A stretch of 40,740 nucleotides of DNA, from positions 1-40,740 of the forward strand of contig NZ_LTBC01000018.1 of NCBI RefSeq assembly GCF_001594015.1, written 5' to 3'. The stretch's first letter is position 1; every line of letters starts with the position of its first letter. Under the pieces are notes generated by a model. It had not been told where the DNA came from. It searched no databases and worked only from the letters and a program-made list of their open reading frames with translations. Source of the stretch: Moorella mulderi DSM 14980 (lineage in GTDB: Bacteria; Bacillota; DSM-521; Neomoorellales; Neomoorellaceae). Both the position numbers and the translations under genes were made by a program. Shown here in pieces: positions 15,427-23,813 of this stretch.

Positions 15427-16392
15427 TTGCGCGAAAGTACCTTTTCTTTCTGGGAGGATACCGAGTTTAACGCTTTACCAGGTAAACCCCTGGCGGCAGC
15501 TGACAACGCTTACCAGGGCCGGGCCGGGGAGGAAGAGAGCTGGTTCTGGGAAGCCAGCAGTGGTGATGGTACCTACCTGAACGTTTTCTTTGCCGTCTAC
15601 GGGGAGGAAGGGAAAGCCCGTCTCCTCCTGGCCCAACCTGGTAAAGAAGTGATTATCCGGGAAGTCGCTGCCCCTTTTACGGCTGCCACCGATCACCTCA
15701 ATGTCCAAATGGCCGGTAATCGTATCTACCAGGAAGGAAACCTTTTCCGCCTGGAATGGCGATCAGAGGAGCCGGTACTGGAGTTAGAGTATGAACCCCA
15801 CCTGCCTGGCTGGCAACCGGGCCACGGCCGGATTAACTATGGCGAGAAGGGTGATAAATACCTGTTCTGGTCCGTACCGGTACCTCGCGCCCGTGTCAGT
15901 GGCAAGATAGTCCTGGCAGGACAAGAGGAGAGCTTTAGCGGCCACGGATATATTGATCACCGCCGTTATAATTTCCCTTTACCCCGGACCTTAGGGGGCG
16001 CCATCCTGGGGCGTTATTATACCGATGCCTATACCCTCCTGTGGGCCGACTTCTGGGGCAACCTCCTTTACAGTGGTGAACACGTAACTGCCCTTTACCT
16101 GGCTCGCGAGGAGGAAATCCTGGCTGCCACCGGCAACCTGGAAGTGCAGGTCTTTGACCGGCAAACCAAGGGTGGCTTGAGCTATCCTGCCGAACTGTCC
16201 CTGCAGGCCGGTACTACACCCCTCATCAGGCTGGATATTAAAGAAACAACAGCTTTGGGCCCGCGATTAGTCACCACCATGGGTGCTCAAGGTCTCTACT
16301 GCCACTTCAACGGGCAGCTAAAGCTGGCCACCCGGCCGGAAGAGGAAGTTACCGGGCAGGGGTTTATGGAAACCTTAATGGCCAGGGATTAA
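15427..16392 (+). CDS. AttH/CrtC lipocalin-like domain protein
   Basis: The 321-residue beta-rich protein starts at TTG 15427 after AAAGGAGTGGAG. Near the middle it has SGHGYIDHRRYNFPLPRTLG. This corresponds to the GxGYxDHxxG signature of the AttH/CrtC (carotenoid 1,2-hydratase-like, Svf1-related) double-lipocalin fold. An upstream WSVPVPRARVSG strand and later LGRYYTDAYTLLWADFW agree with that fold. No signal peptide is seen. Members bind hydrophobic molecules or act as hydratases; which applies here is unknown. The gene lies between the activase operon and a Fur regulator, with 17 bases and a coupled TAATG junction respectively. The family call is by motif only. Confidence 0.6.
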   Translation: MRESTFSFWEDTEFNALPGKPLAAADNAYQGRAGEEESWFWEASSGDGTYLNVFFAVYGEEGKARLLLAQPGKEVIIREVAAPFTAATDHLNVQMAGNRIYQEGNLFRLEWRSEEPVLELEYEPHLPGWQPGHGRINYGEKGDKYLFWSVPVPRARVSGKIVLAGQEESFSGHGYIDHRRYNFPLPRTLGGAILGRYYTDAYTLLWADFWGNLLYSGEHVTALYLAREEEILAATGNLEVQVFDRQTKGGLSYPAELSLQAGTTPLIRLDIKETTALGPRLVTTMGAQGLYCHFNGQLKLATRPEEEVTGQGFMETLMARD

Positions 16393-16877
16393 TGGATACA
16401 GGTGTTATTATGGAAAATACCTTCAACGCCATCTGTCAAAAGCTCCACCAGCTGGATTATAAGGTAACCCCCCAGCGCCAGGTAATCCTCAAGGCCTTCC
16501 TGGAGAATTCGGCCGAGCATTTGAGTGCCGAAGAGGTATATAATATAGTCAAGGAACGGTACCCCGATATTGGCCTGGCTACCGTTTACCGCACCCTGGA
16601 TCTCCTGGCCGAACTTGATATTTTACAGAAAATCAATTTTGGTGATGGCCGCACCCGTTATGAACTGGACCAGCACGAGACCCACTACCATCATCACATG
16701 ATCTGCCTGGGCTGCGGCCGGGTCCAGGAGTTTGATGATGACCTGCTGGAATCCCTGGAAAAACTTTTAACCCAGCAGACCGGTTTCCACATCACCGATC
16801 ACCAGCTAAAATTTTTCGGATACTGTCGCGAATGCGCCGCCAAAGACCAGGGGAAGTCGGGTGGTGACGCTATTTGA
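16392..16877 (+). CDS. Fur family metal-responsive transcriptional regulator
   Basis: This is a 161-residue Fur/PerR/Zur-type repressor. An N-terminal winged helix (YKVTPQRQVILKAFLE, SAEEVYNIVKERYPDIGLATVYRTLDLL) is followed by the metal-binding dimerisation domain. That domain has HETHYHHHMICLGCGRVQEF and a C-terminal CREC, the two CxxC pairs of the structural zinc site. The first ATG overlaps the previous stop (TAATG), suggesting coupling. A second ATG at 16410 is also possible and would remove six residues. Fur, PerR and Zur cannot be separated from sequence alone, and no neighbouring iron, zinc or peroxide gene guides the choice. Confidence 0.88.
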   Translation: MDTGVIMENTFNAICQKLHQLDYKVTPQRQVILKAFLENSAEHLSAEEVYNIVKERYPDIGLATVYRTLDLLAELDILQKINFGDGRTRYELDQHETHYHHHMICLGCGRVQEFDDDLLESLEKLLTQQTGFHITDHQLKFFGYCRECAAKDQGKSGGDAI

Positions 16878-16966
16878 CATACGATTTTTGGTATATTTGG
16901 GAGGAAATGGTATAGAGGAGGACGAAAAATTAAGGACAGGATGGATATGAAAAGGAGCGATGCACC

Positions 16967-17872
16967 GTGTCCAGTCCTGTCCAAAATCCAGCTTACAGCC
17001 GGGACCAGCAGCCAGTTGCCCTCTCCCAAAAGGTAACATTACGTAAAGAAGAGCAGGCCTGGCAACTGCTGGAACAGGGTCGCTTTCACGAGGCGGCTCC
17101 GCTTTATCAAAGAATCCTTCATACCAGGAAACGTGATGCTGCCGGGTGGAACAACCTGGGTTATTGCCTTCTTAAAATGGGAGAGGCAAAGGAGGCCCTG
17201 GCCTGTTACCAGGAAGCCCTGAAACTTGCCCCCAGGGATGCGGGCATTTTAATTAATACCGGGCTCTGTTACCAGCGCCTGGGGCAATGGCAGGAAGCTT
17301 GTCGTTGCTTTCAGCGGGCCAGCCAGTATGGTGCCAGGGATGCCGATCTCCTGAATAACATAGGTGTCTGCCTGGCCCAGCTCAACCGTATTGAAGAAGC
17401 CATCAAATTTTACCACCAGGCCCTGGCCCTGGCTCCCCGGCAGGGGGAAATTATCGCCAACCTGGCGGCCGCCCTGGTCCAGGGCCGGCGCTGGCTGGAA
17501 GCAATTGAATGCCTGGAAATGGCCCTGCGCCTGTTACCGGCGGACGTCTCCGTACTCAATAATGCCGCCACCTGCCTGGAAGCCCTGGGTAAATATTACC
17601 TGGCTGCCCCCCTCTATGCCCGGGCCCTGGCCCTCCAGCCGGGTGACCTGCAGGTTAGACTAAATTATGCCGCCTGTTTGATGAAATTAAGTCGTTTAGA
17701 GGAAGCCCGGGAAGTCCTGGAAGAATTGTTGCGCCTTGACCCCCGGCACGGCGATGGCTGGCAACTGCTGGGAGCCCTGTATGATGCCATGGGTGAGCCT
17801 GAAACTGCCGCCTGCTGTTACAACCGGGCCTGGGGATTGACCCCTACCAGGGAAGAAGGAAGGAAGGGATGA
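16967..17872 (+). CDS. Tetratricopeptide repeat protein
   Basis: The 301-residue cytoplasmic protein starts at GTG 16967 after AAAAGGAGCGA. At least seven consecutive 34-residue TPR units can be read from about residue 28 to the end, with the usual W/L-G-Y-A-F-A-P pattern (for example AAGWNNLGYCLLKMGEAKEA, then DLLNNIGVCLAQLNRIEEA, then LNNAATCLEALGKYYLA). It would form a right-handed solenoid for protein binding; nothing identifies the partner. There is no signal peptide. The YpmA-like gene begins six bases after its stop, so the two are probably co-transcribed with surE. Confidence 0.88.
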   Translation: MSSPVQNPAYSRDQQPVALSQKVTLRKEEQAWQLLEQGRFHEAAPLYQRILHTRKRDAAGWNNLGYCLLKMGEAKEALACYQEALKLAPRDAGILINTGLCYQRLGQWQEACRCFQRASQYGARDADLLNNIGVCLAQLNRIEEAIKFYHQALALAPRQGEIIANLAAALVQGRRWLEAIECLEMALRLLPADVSVLNNAATCLEALGKYYLAAPLYARALALQPGDLQVRLNYAACLMKLSRLEEAREVLEELLRLDPRHGDGWQLLGALYDAMGEPETAACCYNRAWGLTPTREEGRKG

Positions 17873-17878
17873 CCCAGC

Positions 17879-18034
17879 ATGCGCCTGCTGGCCAGCAAGA
17901 GTTTTACCAGTAACGATGAATTATATAAAATCGTCGACTTATTAAATAAAACCCTGAAGGATTATAACCTCATGTTTGGCCTGTCCAAAGATACAGGTGG
18001 GCAAACCATGACCCTGTCCATTTACGAGGTGTAA
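17879..18034 (+). CDS. ypmA: YpmA-family (DUF4264) small protein, 51 residues
   Basis: ATG 17879 follows GGAAGGAAGGGA. The product MRLLASKSFTSNDELYKIVD continues LLNKTLKDYNLMFGLSKDTG and ends MTLSIYEV. This is the YpmA/DUF4264 pattern: a K(S/T)F strand, an ELYKIVDxLNKTLKDxNLMFGL helix and a SIYEV terminal strand. Bacillus YpmA has a similar length. No function is established for the family. The surE start lies two bases after its stop, so the two genes are almost certainly translated from one message. Confidence 0.8.
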   Translation: MRLLASKSFTSNDELYKIVDLLNKTLKDYNLMFGLSKDTGGQTMTLSIYEV

Positions 18035-18036
18035 CA

Positions 18037-18819
18037 TTGCTAATCCTGGTAACTAACGACGACGGTATCCACGCGCCGGGTATCAAAGCCCTTAGCCTGG
18101 CCCTGGCGGCCATCGGCAAGGTGGTCGTTGTAGCTCCTGAAAGAGAACGCAGCGCCATCGGCCACGGCATAACCATGCATAAACCGTTACGGATTACCGA
18201 AGTCCCCTGGGAAGAGCCCATCGGCAAGGGCCTGGCCATTAACGGCACCCCTGCCGATTGCGTCAAACTGGCCCTGGACGCCCTCCTGGAGGAACCACCG
18301 GCCCTGGTTGTCTCCGGTATTAACCGCGGTGAAAACCTGGGCACCGATGTCCTTTACTCTGGTACCGTCTCGGGGGCTATTGAAGGCTGTATCAACGGCC
18401 GGCCTTCCCTGGCGGTATCCCTGGTGGGGGAAGGAGAGTTTGATTTTACCTTTGCCGCCAGTTTCACGGCCCGCCTGGCCCGGGAAATACTCAAGCGGGG
18501 GCTGCCGGATGGTACCTTGTTAAACCTGAATATTCCTCACCTGCCTGAAGCTGAGATAAGAGGGATAGCTATCACCCGCCTGGGCCGGCGGCGCTACATC
18601 AATACCGTCAGCTGCCGGCAGGACCCCCGGGGGCGGGCTTACTATTGGTTGGCCGGTGAGAAAGAGGATCTTGACCAGGGCCCCGATACCGATATCGGCG
18701 CCTTGAGCCGCGGCTTGATTTCCCTGACACCCCTGCAGCTAGATTTAACCCATTACGCCTTTCAGGAGGAATTAAGCACCTACCTGCCTTTTCTTTGGCC
18801 GGGCCACGGTAATAAGTAA
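18037..18819 (+). CDS. surE: 5'/3'-nucleotidase SurE
   Basis: SurE is a metal-dependent nucleoside monophosphatase with exopolyphosphatase activity, used in nucleotide turnover and stationary-phase survival. The 260-residue length fits. The N-terminus LILVTNDDGIHAPGI contains the metal-binding Asp pair, followed by VVAPERERSAIGHGIT, the substrate-pocket NGTPADCVKLAL, SGINRGENLGTDVLYSGTVS with the catalytic Asn, and a C-terminal DTDIGALSRGLISLTPL. The start is TTG 18037 after GAGGTG. Its 3' end overlaps the convergent spoVB gene by 40 bases. Confidence 0.95.
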   Translation: MLILVTNDDGIHAPGIKALSLALAAIGKVVVVAPERERSAIGHGITMHKPLRITEVPWEEPIGKGLAINGTPADCVKLALDALLEEPPALVVSGINRGENLGTDVLYSGTVSGAIEGCINGRPSLAVSLVGEGEFDFTFAASFTARLAREILKRGLPDGTLLNLNIPHLPEAEIRGIAITRLGRRRYINTVSCRQDPRGRAYYWLAGEKEDLDQGPDTDIGALSRGLISLTPLQLDLTHYAFQEELSTYLPFLWPGHGNK

Positions 18820-20321
18820 AGATGGTTGGGGTTAATCATGCCGGATCCGAAGAGGATTAAGAGATAGATTAACCCGCTGCCGGTAATAGTCTGAATAAGA
18901 CGCCAGGTAGCCGGTACAGCCGCGAGAACCGTCCAGAAAAAGGAGGCGGCCAGGGCCAGCCCCCCGGCGGCCACCGCCGGCCAGTAAACAAAGGTCCGCA
19001 GATCCAGGCGTAAAGGGGTATACCTGGATAGAGCCAGGAGGTTTAAAATAGCCGTCGTAGCGCTACCCAGGTTCACCCCCAGGGCAGCTCCGGTAATCCC
19101 CAGCAGGGGGGTAAAGAAATAAATCCCCAGAATATCTACAAGCCCGCCGGTAACGGTGGTCCGGAGAACGGTCGGCATAGCCCCCAGGCCATTAAGAATG
19201 CCGACGGTAGTTTGTTCCAGGTAGATAAAAAGGCTGCCCCAGGAAAGCATTTGCAAGGCTACCCCGGCAGCCGGCGTAGAGAAAATAAGATCACAAAGGG
19301 GTGTAGCCAGGAGATAAAAGATTACCACAAAGGGTAAACCGCTTAATACCGTAAGTTTTAAAGCCTGCCGGCAACGTTTAGATAACAGATCATAATCCTT
19401 CATGGCCTGGGCTTCAGCAATAGCCGGGACCATAGCCATGGCTACTGCCACGGTAATGACCATGGGCAGGTAAACCAGGGTCAGGGCGATGCCGGCATAC
19501 TGGCCATAAATAGTCGTCGCTTCCGCTACACTTACTCCCCAGCGCTGCAGCTGGCGGGGGATCAGCAGGGCCTCCAGGGTCAACATAACCCCGCCGGTTG
19601 CCCGGGCCAGCATGACCGGCAGGGACAGGCGCGCCAGGGGTAAGATATCGGCTTGCATTGAACCTTCCTGGTAGATAGCAACATCATAGTAGGAACGTGC
19701 CCGCCAGAAAATAACGATACTTATAACCAGCCCTGCCAGTTCCCCCAGGACCATACCCATAGCCAGGCCGGCGGCAGCCATAGCCACCCCGTAGGGGAGG
19801 AAATGGAGGCCAAAGAAGAGGCCGGCGCCTACCCGTACCACCTGTTCGCTTACCTGGGCCAGGGCCACCGGTTGCATCAGTTGCAGTCCCTGGAAATAGC
19901 CGCGAAAGGCCGAGCAAGTACAGACCACGGGGAGGGCCAGCAGCATAACCATAAAAGCCTGGTAAACCCGGGCATCGGCGAAGATCCTGCCAGTTAGATA
20001 AGGAGCCAGAAACCATAAAATTAAGGCTGCTATGAGCCCGCTACCGGCTAAAAAGTGCAGGGAAAGGCGGAAAACACTGCGTACCTTTCCCCAGGCCTGG
20101 ATAGCCACCCTTTCCGCTATTAACTTGGCCAGGGCCACCGGCACACCGGCCGTAGCGATCATTAATACCAGGCTATAAAAGGGAAAAACCATTTCATAGA
20201 GGCCCATGCCTTCGGCGCCAATGAAACGTACCACTAGGATGCGGTAGGCAAAACTGATAATCCGGTTTAACAGGCTGGCCAGCATGAGAATAGCAGCACC
20301 CTGCCAGATAGATGCGCGCAT
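18780..20321 (-). CDS. spoVB: Stage V sporulation protein B (MOP-superfamily flippase)
   Basis: The 513-residue integral membrane protein has about 14 hydrophobic helices and the MATE/PST-type N-terminus GAAILMLASLLNRIISFAYR, with RFIGAEGMGLYEMVFPFYSL. A VPVALAKLIAERVA block and a central LPVMLARATGGVMLTLEALL follow, as in SpoVB and other polysaccharide or lipid II flippases. In Bacillus SpoVB is needed for spore cortex peptidoglycan. ATG 20321 follows GGGGTGA. Other members of the superfamily (MurJ/YtgP) are possible alternatives. It is convergent with surE and overlaps it, so antisense transcription could matter. Confidence 0.83.
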   Translation of the reverse strand: MRASIWQGAAILMLASLLNRIISFAYRILVVRFIGAEGMGLYEMVFPFYSLVLMIATAGVPVALAKLIAERVAIQAWGKVRSVFRLSLHFLAGSGLIAALILWFLAPYLTGRIFADARVYQAFMVMLLALPVVCTCSAFRGYFQGLQLMQPVALAQVSEQVVRVGAGLFFGLHFLPYGVAMAAAGLAMGMVLGELAGLVISIVIFWRARSYYDVAIYQEGSMQADILPLARLSLPVMLARATGGVMLTLEALLIPRQLQRWGVSVAEATTIYGQYAGIALTLVYLPMVITVAVAMAMVPAIAEAQAMKDYDLLSKRCRQALKLTVLSGLPFVVIFYLLATPLCDLIFSTPAAGVALQMLSWGSLFIYLEQTTVGILNGLGAMPTVLRTTVTGGLVDILGIYFFTPLLGITGAALGVNLGSATTAILNLLALSRYTPLRLDLRTFVYWPAVAAGGLALAASFFWTVLAAVPATWRLIQTITGSGLIYLLILFGSGMINPNHLYLLPWPGQRKGR

Positions 20322-20505
20322 ACTTTCACCCCATCTAAACTTATGCCGGCCGGGAAATGTTTAGAAGAACCAGAAGTGGGGAAAAGTAGAAACGGCCTAT
20401 CTTAAAAATATTTGACTAGAAAAAGAGGATTTTTGCAAAGAGAAGGCTAATATATACCTTGTTAAGTTTCCGTTAACAGCAGAAGGATGAGGAGGGCTTA
20501 ATTTA

Positions 20506-22551
20506 ATGAAGGTTTACCCCAGTACCAATATCCGTAACGTTGGCATTGTAGCCCATGGCGGCGCCGGCAAAACGAGCCTCACGGAAGCACTGCTGTATAA
20601 TGCCGGGGCCACCAAGCGTTTGGGCCGGGTTGACGAGGGCAACACCGTAACCGACTACCACCCGGAAGAAATTAAACGCAAGGTAACCATTAATACCTCC
20701 CTCGCTTTTGCCGAGTGGCAGGATCATAAGATAAATATCCTTGATACGCCGGGTTACAGCGATTTCTTTGGTGACGTCGTAAGTGCCTTACGGGTAGTTG
20801 ATAGTGTGCTGGTAGTTGTCAGTGCCGTGGCCGGGGTAGAAGTCCAGACGGAGGTTGTCTGGGAAGAAGCCGAGGCCCGTCACCTGCCGCGGCTGGCCTA
20901 TGTTAATAAAATGGACCGGGAAAACGCCAATTTCCAGAAAGCCATAGAATCCATGCGGGAACGTTTGAGCGGTCGTATTGTCCCCGTCCAGCTACCAATA
21001 GGAGCCGCCGAAACCTTTAGCGGTGTCATCGATATTCTCAATCAGAAGGCCTACACCTATGACGGTAACGGTAATGAAAAAGAGGTCCCTGTCCCGGCTG
21101 AATACGCCGGCGAAGTTGCGTCTTTACGAGAAGCCCTGGTTGAAGCTGCTGCCGAAGGCGATGATGAACTTTTAATGAAATACTTGGAAGGCGAGGAACT
21201 TACGCCGGATGAGGTGCGCCTGGGTCTCAAAAAAGCCATTGCCGAAGGAAAAGTGGTACCGGTCCTCTGCGGTTCGGCCCTGAAAAATATGGGGGTTAGA
21301 CCCCTGCTAGACTATATTGTGGACTATTTACCTTCGCCCGTAGACGTGGCCGGTAAAACAGCGGCCGAACTGGAAAAGGAAAGCCTGGCCGCCCTGGTAT
21401 TCAAAACCCTGGCCGATCCCTATGTCGGCAGGTTAAGTATGTTCCGGGTCTACAGCGGCGTTCTGAAATCGGACTCTACCGTTTACAACGCCAACCGGGA
21501 AAGTGAAGAAAAAATCGGCCAGCTTTTTGCCCTCCAGGGCAAAAACCAGGTAGCCGTTACCGAAATGCGGCCGGGGGACATGGGGGCCATTGCCAAATTG
21601 CAGGTTACCACTACCGGCGATACCCTTACCAGCAAGGCCAGCCCGGTTAAACTGGAAGGAATCAACTTCCCCGAACCGACCCTTCCCGTGGCCATCCGGC
21701 CTAAAAGTAAAGGTGATGAAGATAAGCTCAGCAATGCCCTGGCAAGGCTACTGGAAGAAGACCCGACCCTGCGCCTGAGTAAAAATACCGAGACCAGGGA
21801 AACCATTCTCACCGGTATGGGCGAGTCCCACCTGGATATTACCCTGGAGCGCCTGCAGCGGAAATTTGGCGTGGAAGTAGAAATGAGCACTCCCAGGGTA
21901 CCCTACCGGGAAACCATTCGCGCCAGCGTTAACCGGGTGGAAGGCAAGCACAAGAAACAAACCGGCGGTCACGGCCAGTACGGTCATGTCTTTATTGACA
22001 TGTCTCCCCTGCCGGACAAGGAATTTGAGTTTACCGAAACCATCTTCGGCGGTGCCGTCCCGCGGCAGTATATCCCGGCCGTGGAGAAGGGCATCCGGGA
22101 AGCCATGCAGGAAGGGATCCTGGCCGGCTACCCGGTTACCAATATTAAGGTCAACCTGGCCGACGGTTCATACCATACGGTCGACTCCTCGGAAATGGCC
22201 TTTAAGATTGCCGCCGGGATAGCCTTCCGCAAGGCCGTGGAACAGGCCAAGCCAGTACTGCTGGAGCCTATCATGAACGTTGAAATTACCGTGCCCGAAC
22301 AGTTCATGGGTGACATCATGGGCGATTTAAATAGCCGCCGGGGACGGATCCTGGGAATGGAACCCCAGGGTAAAAATCAAATCATCCGCGCCCAGGTACC
22401 CCTGGCTGAAATGTACCGCTACGCCATCGACCTGAAGTCCATCACCCAGGGCCGCGGCCACTTTAAAATGGACTTCGCCCAGTACGAAGAAGTCCCGGCC
22501 AGCATTGCCGAAAAGATTATCCAGGAAGCCAGAAGGGAAAAGGAAGAGTAA
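20506..22551 (+). CDS. fusA2: Elongation factor G-like GTPase (EF-G-2 / FusA2 type)
   Basis: This is a 681-residue translational GTPase with five EF-G domains. G1 is AHGGAGKTS (residues 16-24) instead of the canonical AHIDAGKTT. G2 lies in KVTINTSLA, G3 is DTPGYSDFFGDV near 80, and G4 NKMD is near 135. Domain IV contains GHGQYGHVFIDMSP, and domain V GDIMGDLNSRRGRILGMEPQ. The GGAGKT version of the P-loop marks the second EF-G lineage seen beside the normal EF-G in many thermophiles and clostridia, whose exact role is unsettled. It is monocistronic: no str operon genes flank it, and a strong terminator follows. ATG 20506 has a GAGGAGGGC site. Confidence 0.9.
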   Translation: MKVYPSTNIRNVGIVAHGGAGKTSLTEALLYNAGATKRLGRVDEGNTVTDYHPEEIKRKVTINTSLAFAEWQDHKINILDTPGYSDFFGDVVSALRVVDSVLVVVSAVAGVEVQTEVVWEEAEARHLPRLAYVNKMDRENANFQKAIESMRERLSGRIVPVQLPIGAAETFSGVIDILNQKAYTYDGNGNEKEVPVPAEYAGEVASLREALVEAAAEGDDELLMKYLEGEELTPDEVRLGLKKAIAEGKVVPVLCGSALKNMGVRPLLDYIVDYLPSPVDVAGKTAAELEKESLAALVFKTLADPYVGRLSMFRVYSGVLKSDSTVYNANRESEEKIGQLFALQGKNQVAVTEMRPGDMGAIAKLQVTTTGDTLTSKASPVKLEGINFPEPTLPVAIRPKSKGDEDKLSNALARLLEEDPTLRLSKNTETRETILTGMGESHLDITLERLQRKFGVEVEMSTPRVPYRETIRASVNRVEGKHKKQTGGHGQYGHVFIDMSPLPDKEFEFTETIFGGAVPRQYIPAVEKGIREAMQEGILAGYPVTNIKVNLADGSYHTVDSSEMAFKIAAGIAFRKAVEQAKPVLLEPIMNVEITVPEQFMGDIMGDLNSRRGRILGMEPQGKNQIIRAQVPLAEMYRYAIDLKSITQGRGHFKMDFAQYEEVPASIAEKIIQEARREKEE

Positions 22552-22561
22552 GGATATTAAG

Positions 22562-22590
22562 AAGCCCCCCTCGCTAGGAGGGGGCTTTGA
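22562..22590 (+). terminator. Terminator after the EF-G-like gene
   Basis: AAGCCCCCC-TC (22562-22572) pairs with GGAGGGGGCTT (22577-22587) with one bulged base and a 4-base loop. TTT then GATTTATCGTTTTTC follow. It lies 11 bases after the stop codon. Confidence 0.85.
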
Positions 22591-22726
22591 TTTATCGTTT
22601 TTCTTGGCTAGAGGTTTAATTATATTTAATTGTGAAAATAAGTACAATAACGGAGTAGATGTGGAGGAAAAGCGGAGAAATAGGGAGGGATGGAGGGTTA
22701 AGCATAATTTAACCAGATTTTCAATG

Positions 22727-22758
22727 GAAAAGCGAAAGCGCCGCAATCCTTGCGGCGC
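22727..22758 (-). terminator. Terminator of the tRNA-Trp gene
   Basis: GCGCCGCAA (22738-22746) pairs perfectly with TTGCGGCGC (22750-22758) across a TCC loop. On the minus strand the hairpin is followed by TTTCGCTTTT. It begins 13 bases beyond the tRNA 3' end. Confidence 0.85.
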
Positions 22759-22770
22759 CTTACATTTTTC

Positions 22771-22846
22771 TGGCAGGGGTGGCAGGACTCGAACCCGCAA
22801 CCAACGGTTTTGGAGACCGCTACTCTACCAATTGAGCTACACCCCT
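22771..22846 (-). tRNA. tRNA-Trp (anticodon CCA)
   Basis: The minus strand reads AGGGGTG at the 5' end, which pairs with CACCCCT before discriminator G and an encoded CCA. Other landmarks are the D-arm GTAGCTCAATTGGTAGAG, anticodon stem GCGGT/ACCGT with 7-base loop CTCCAAA (anticodon CCA), and a T-arm with GGTTCGAGTCC. The 76-base cloverleaf is complete. It carries its own promoter and terminator and so is a single-gene unit opposing fusA2 and diverging from the PHP gene. Confidence 0.97.
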
Positions 22847-22857
22847 ACAGCAACTTT

Positions 22858-22886
22858 ATTATACCCCCTTTCCGCCCGCCAGTCAA
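22858..22886 (-). promoter_or_regulatory. Sigma-A promoter of tRNA-Trp
   Basis: On the minus strand TTGACT (complement of 22881-22886), exactly 17 bases, then TATAAT (complement of 22858-22863). The -10 ends 11 bases before the tRNA 5' end. This is a near-consensus promoter, as expected for a stable RNA gene. Confidence 0.9.
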
Positions 22887-22968
22887 GGATAACATTTTTA
22901 CCGCCAGGCAGGTTTCTTTTTTTATAAGCCGAATATAGATATAATGTCAACTTTTCGAGGTGTTGCCC

Positions 22969-23811
22969 TTGGTATACGCTGATCTCCACATTCATACCCT
23001 GGCTTCGGACGGCAGCCTGGCGCCGGATGCAGTCCTGGAACAGGCGAAAAAAATCGGTCTCAAGACCCTTAGCTTTACCGATCATGAAAGCCTTGCCGGT
23101 TATTACCAGGCTTGCAATTATGCCCGGGAACTCGACCTGGATCTCCTGCCTGGGATTGAAATGGTTACAAGTTTTAAAGGTCACGAAATCCATCTCCTTG
23201 GTTATAATTTTGATCCCTATTCTCCCGTACTAATCTCCGCTTTACAAACTATCTGCCGGGAACGAAATTTCCTTGCCCGCAAAGTTATCCAGCGCCTGCA
23301 AGCCCTGGGTTTTAATATCAGCTGGGAGCAGGCCTTGAAGCTTATCCCTCCCGGCGGCGTCCTGGGTAAAAACCACATCCTGCAGCTTTTACGGCAGGCT
23401 GGTTATATCCGGGAACCTGCCCAGACAATCGAATTTTTGCGGCGTTATTTATCCCCCGGGGGCCTGGCCTACATCCCCTATGAAGGTAACCCCTTGCCCC
23501 GGGCGGTATCCTTGATTCACGCCGCTAATGGTATCGCCATCCTGGCCCATCCTGGCCTGATCAGGGATGAAGGACTGTTAGAGCTCATCCTGGAAGAGGG
23601 CATTGACGGCCTGGAGGTATTTTATTATTATCTAGGGGATAAAGGGAGAGACGCTATCCGTTATTTCTACCGGCTGGCCCTGGAACGGCGGCTTCTCATT
23701 ACCGGTGGCACCGATTTCCACGGTATTTATACGCCAGTAGAAATGGGCTCTATGGGCATTTCCGCCAGGATGGTTGCCAGGCTAAAGGATTATAAGGAGG
23801 CACCTGTATAA
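22969..23811 (+). CDS. PHP-domain phosphoesterase
   Basis: The PHP (polymerase and histidinol phosphatase) metal-dependent phosphoesterase has about 280 residues. Metal ligands are visible in YADLHIHTLASDGSL (motif I), SFTDHESLAGY (motif II), LLPGIEMVT with GHEIHLLGY (motif III), then AILAHPGL and the terminal GGTDFHGIY (motif IV). TTG 22969 is preferred because CGAGGTG precedes it by 6 bases; a GTG at 22960 overlaps that site. The activity may be on nucleoside phosphates (RNase AM/TrpH-like) but the substrate is unproven. ddl starts two bases after its stop, so they form an operon. Confidence 0.88.
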   Translation: MVYADLHIHTLASDGSLAPDAVLEQAKKIGLKTLSFTDHESLAGYYQACNYARELDLDLLPGIEMVTSFKGHEIHLLGYNFDPYSPVLISALQTICRERNFLARKVIQRLQALGFNISWEQALKLIPPGGVLGKNHILQLLRQAGYIREPAQTIEFLRRYLSPGGLAYIPYEGNPLPRAVSLIHAANGIAILAHPGLIRDEGLLELILEEGIDGLEVFYYYLGDKGRDAIRYFYRLALERRLLITGGTDFHGIYTPVEMGSMGISARMVARLKDYKEAPV

Positions 23812-23813
23812 AC

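Noticed and set aside
16874-16897. TTGACA plus TATATT promoter before the TPR gene
   Set aside because: The spacing is only 12 bp, too short for a sigma-A promoter. A 17-bp spacing gives no -10 box.
20401-20460. Promoter of the EF-G-like gene from TTGACT at 20412
   Set aside because: The nearest -10-like TAATAT is 30 bases away, and other pairings give poor boxes or wrong spacing.
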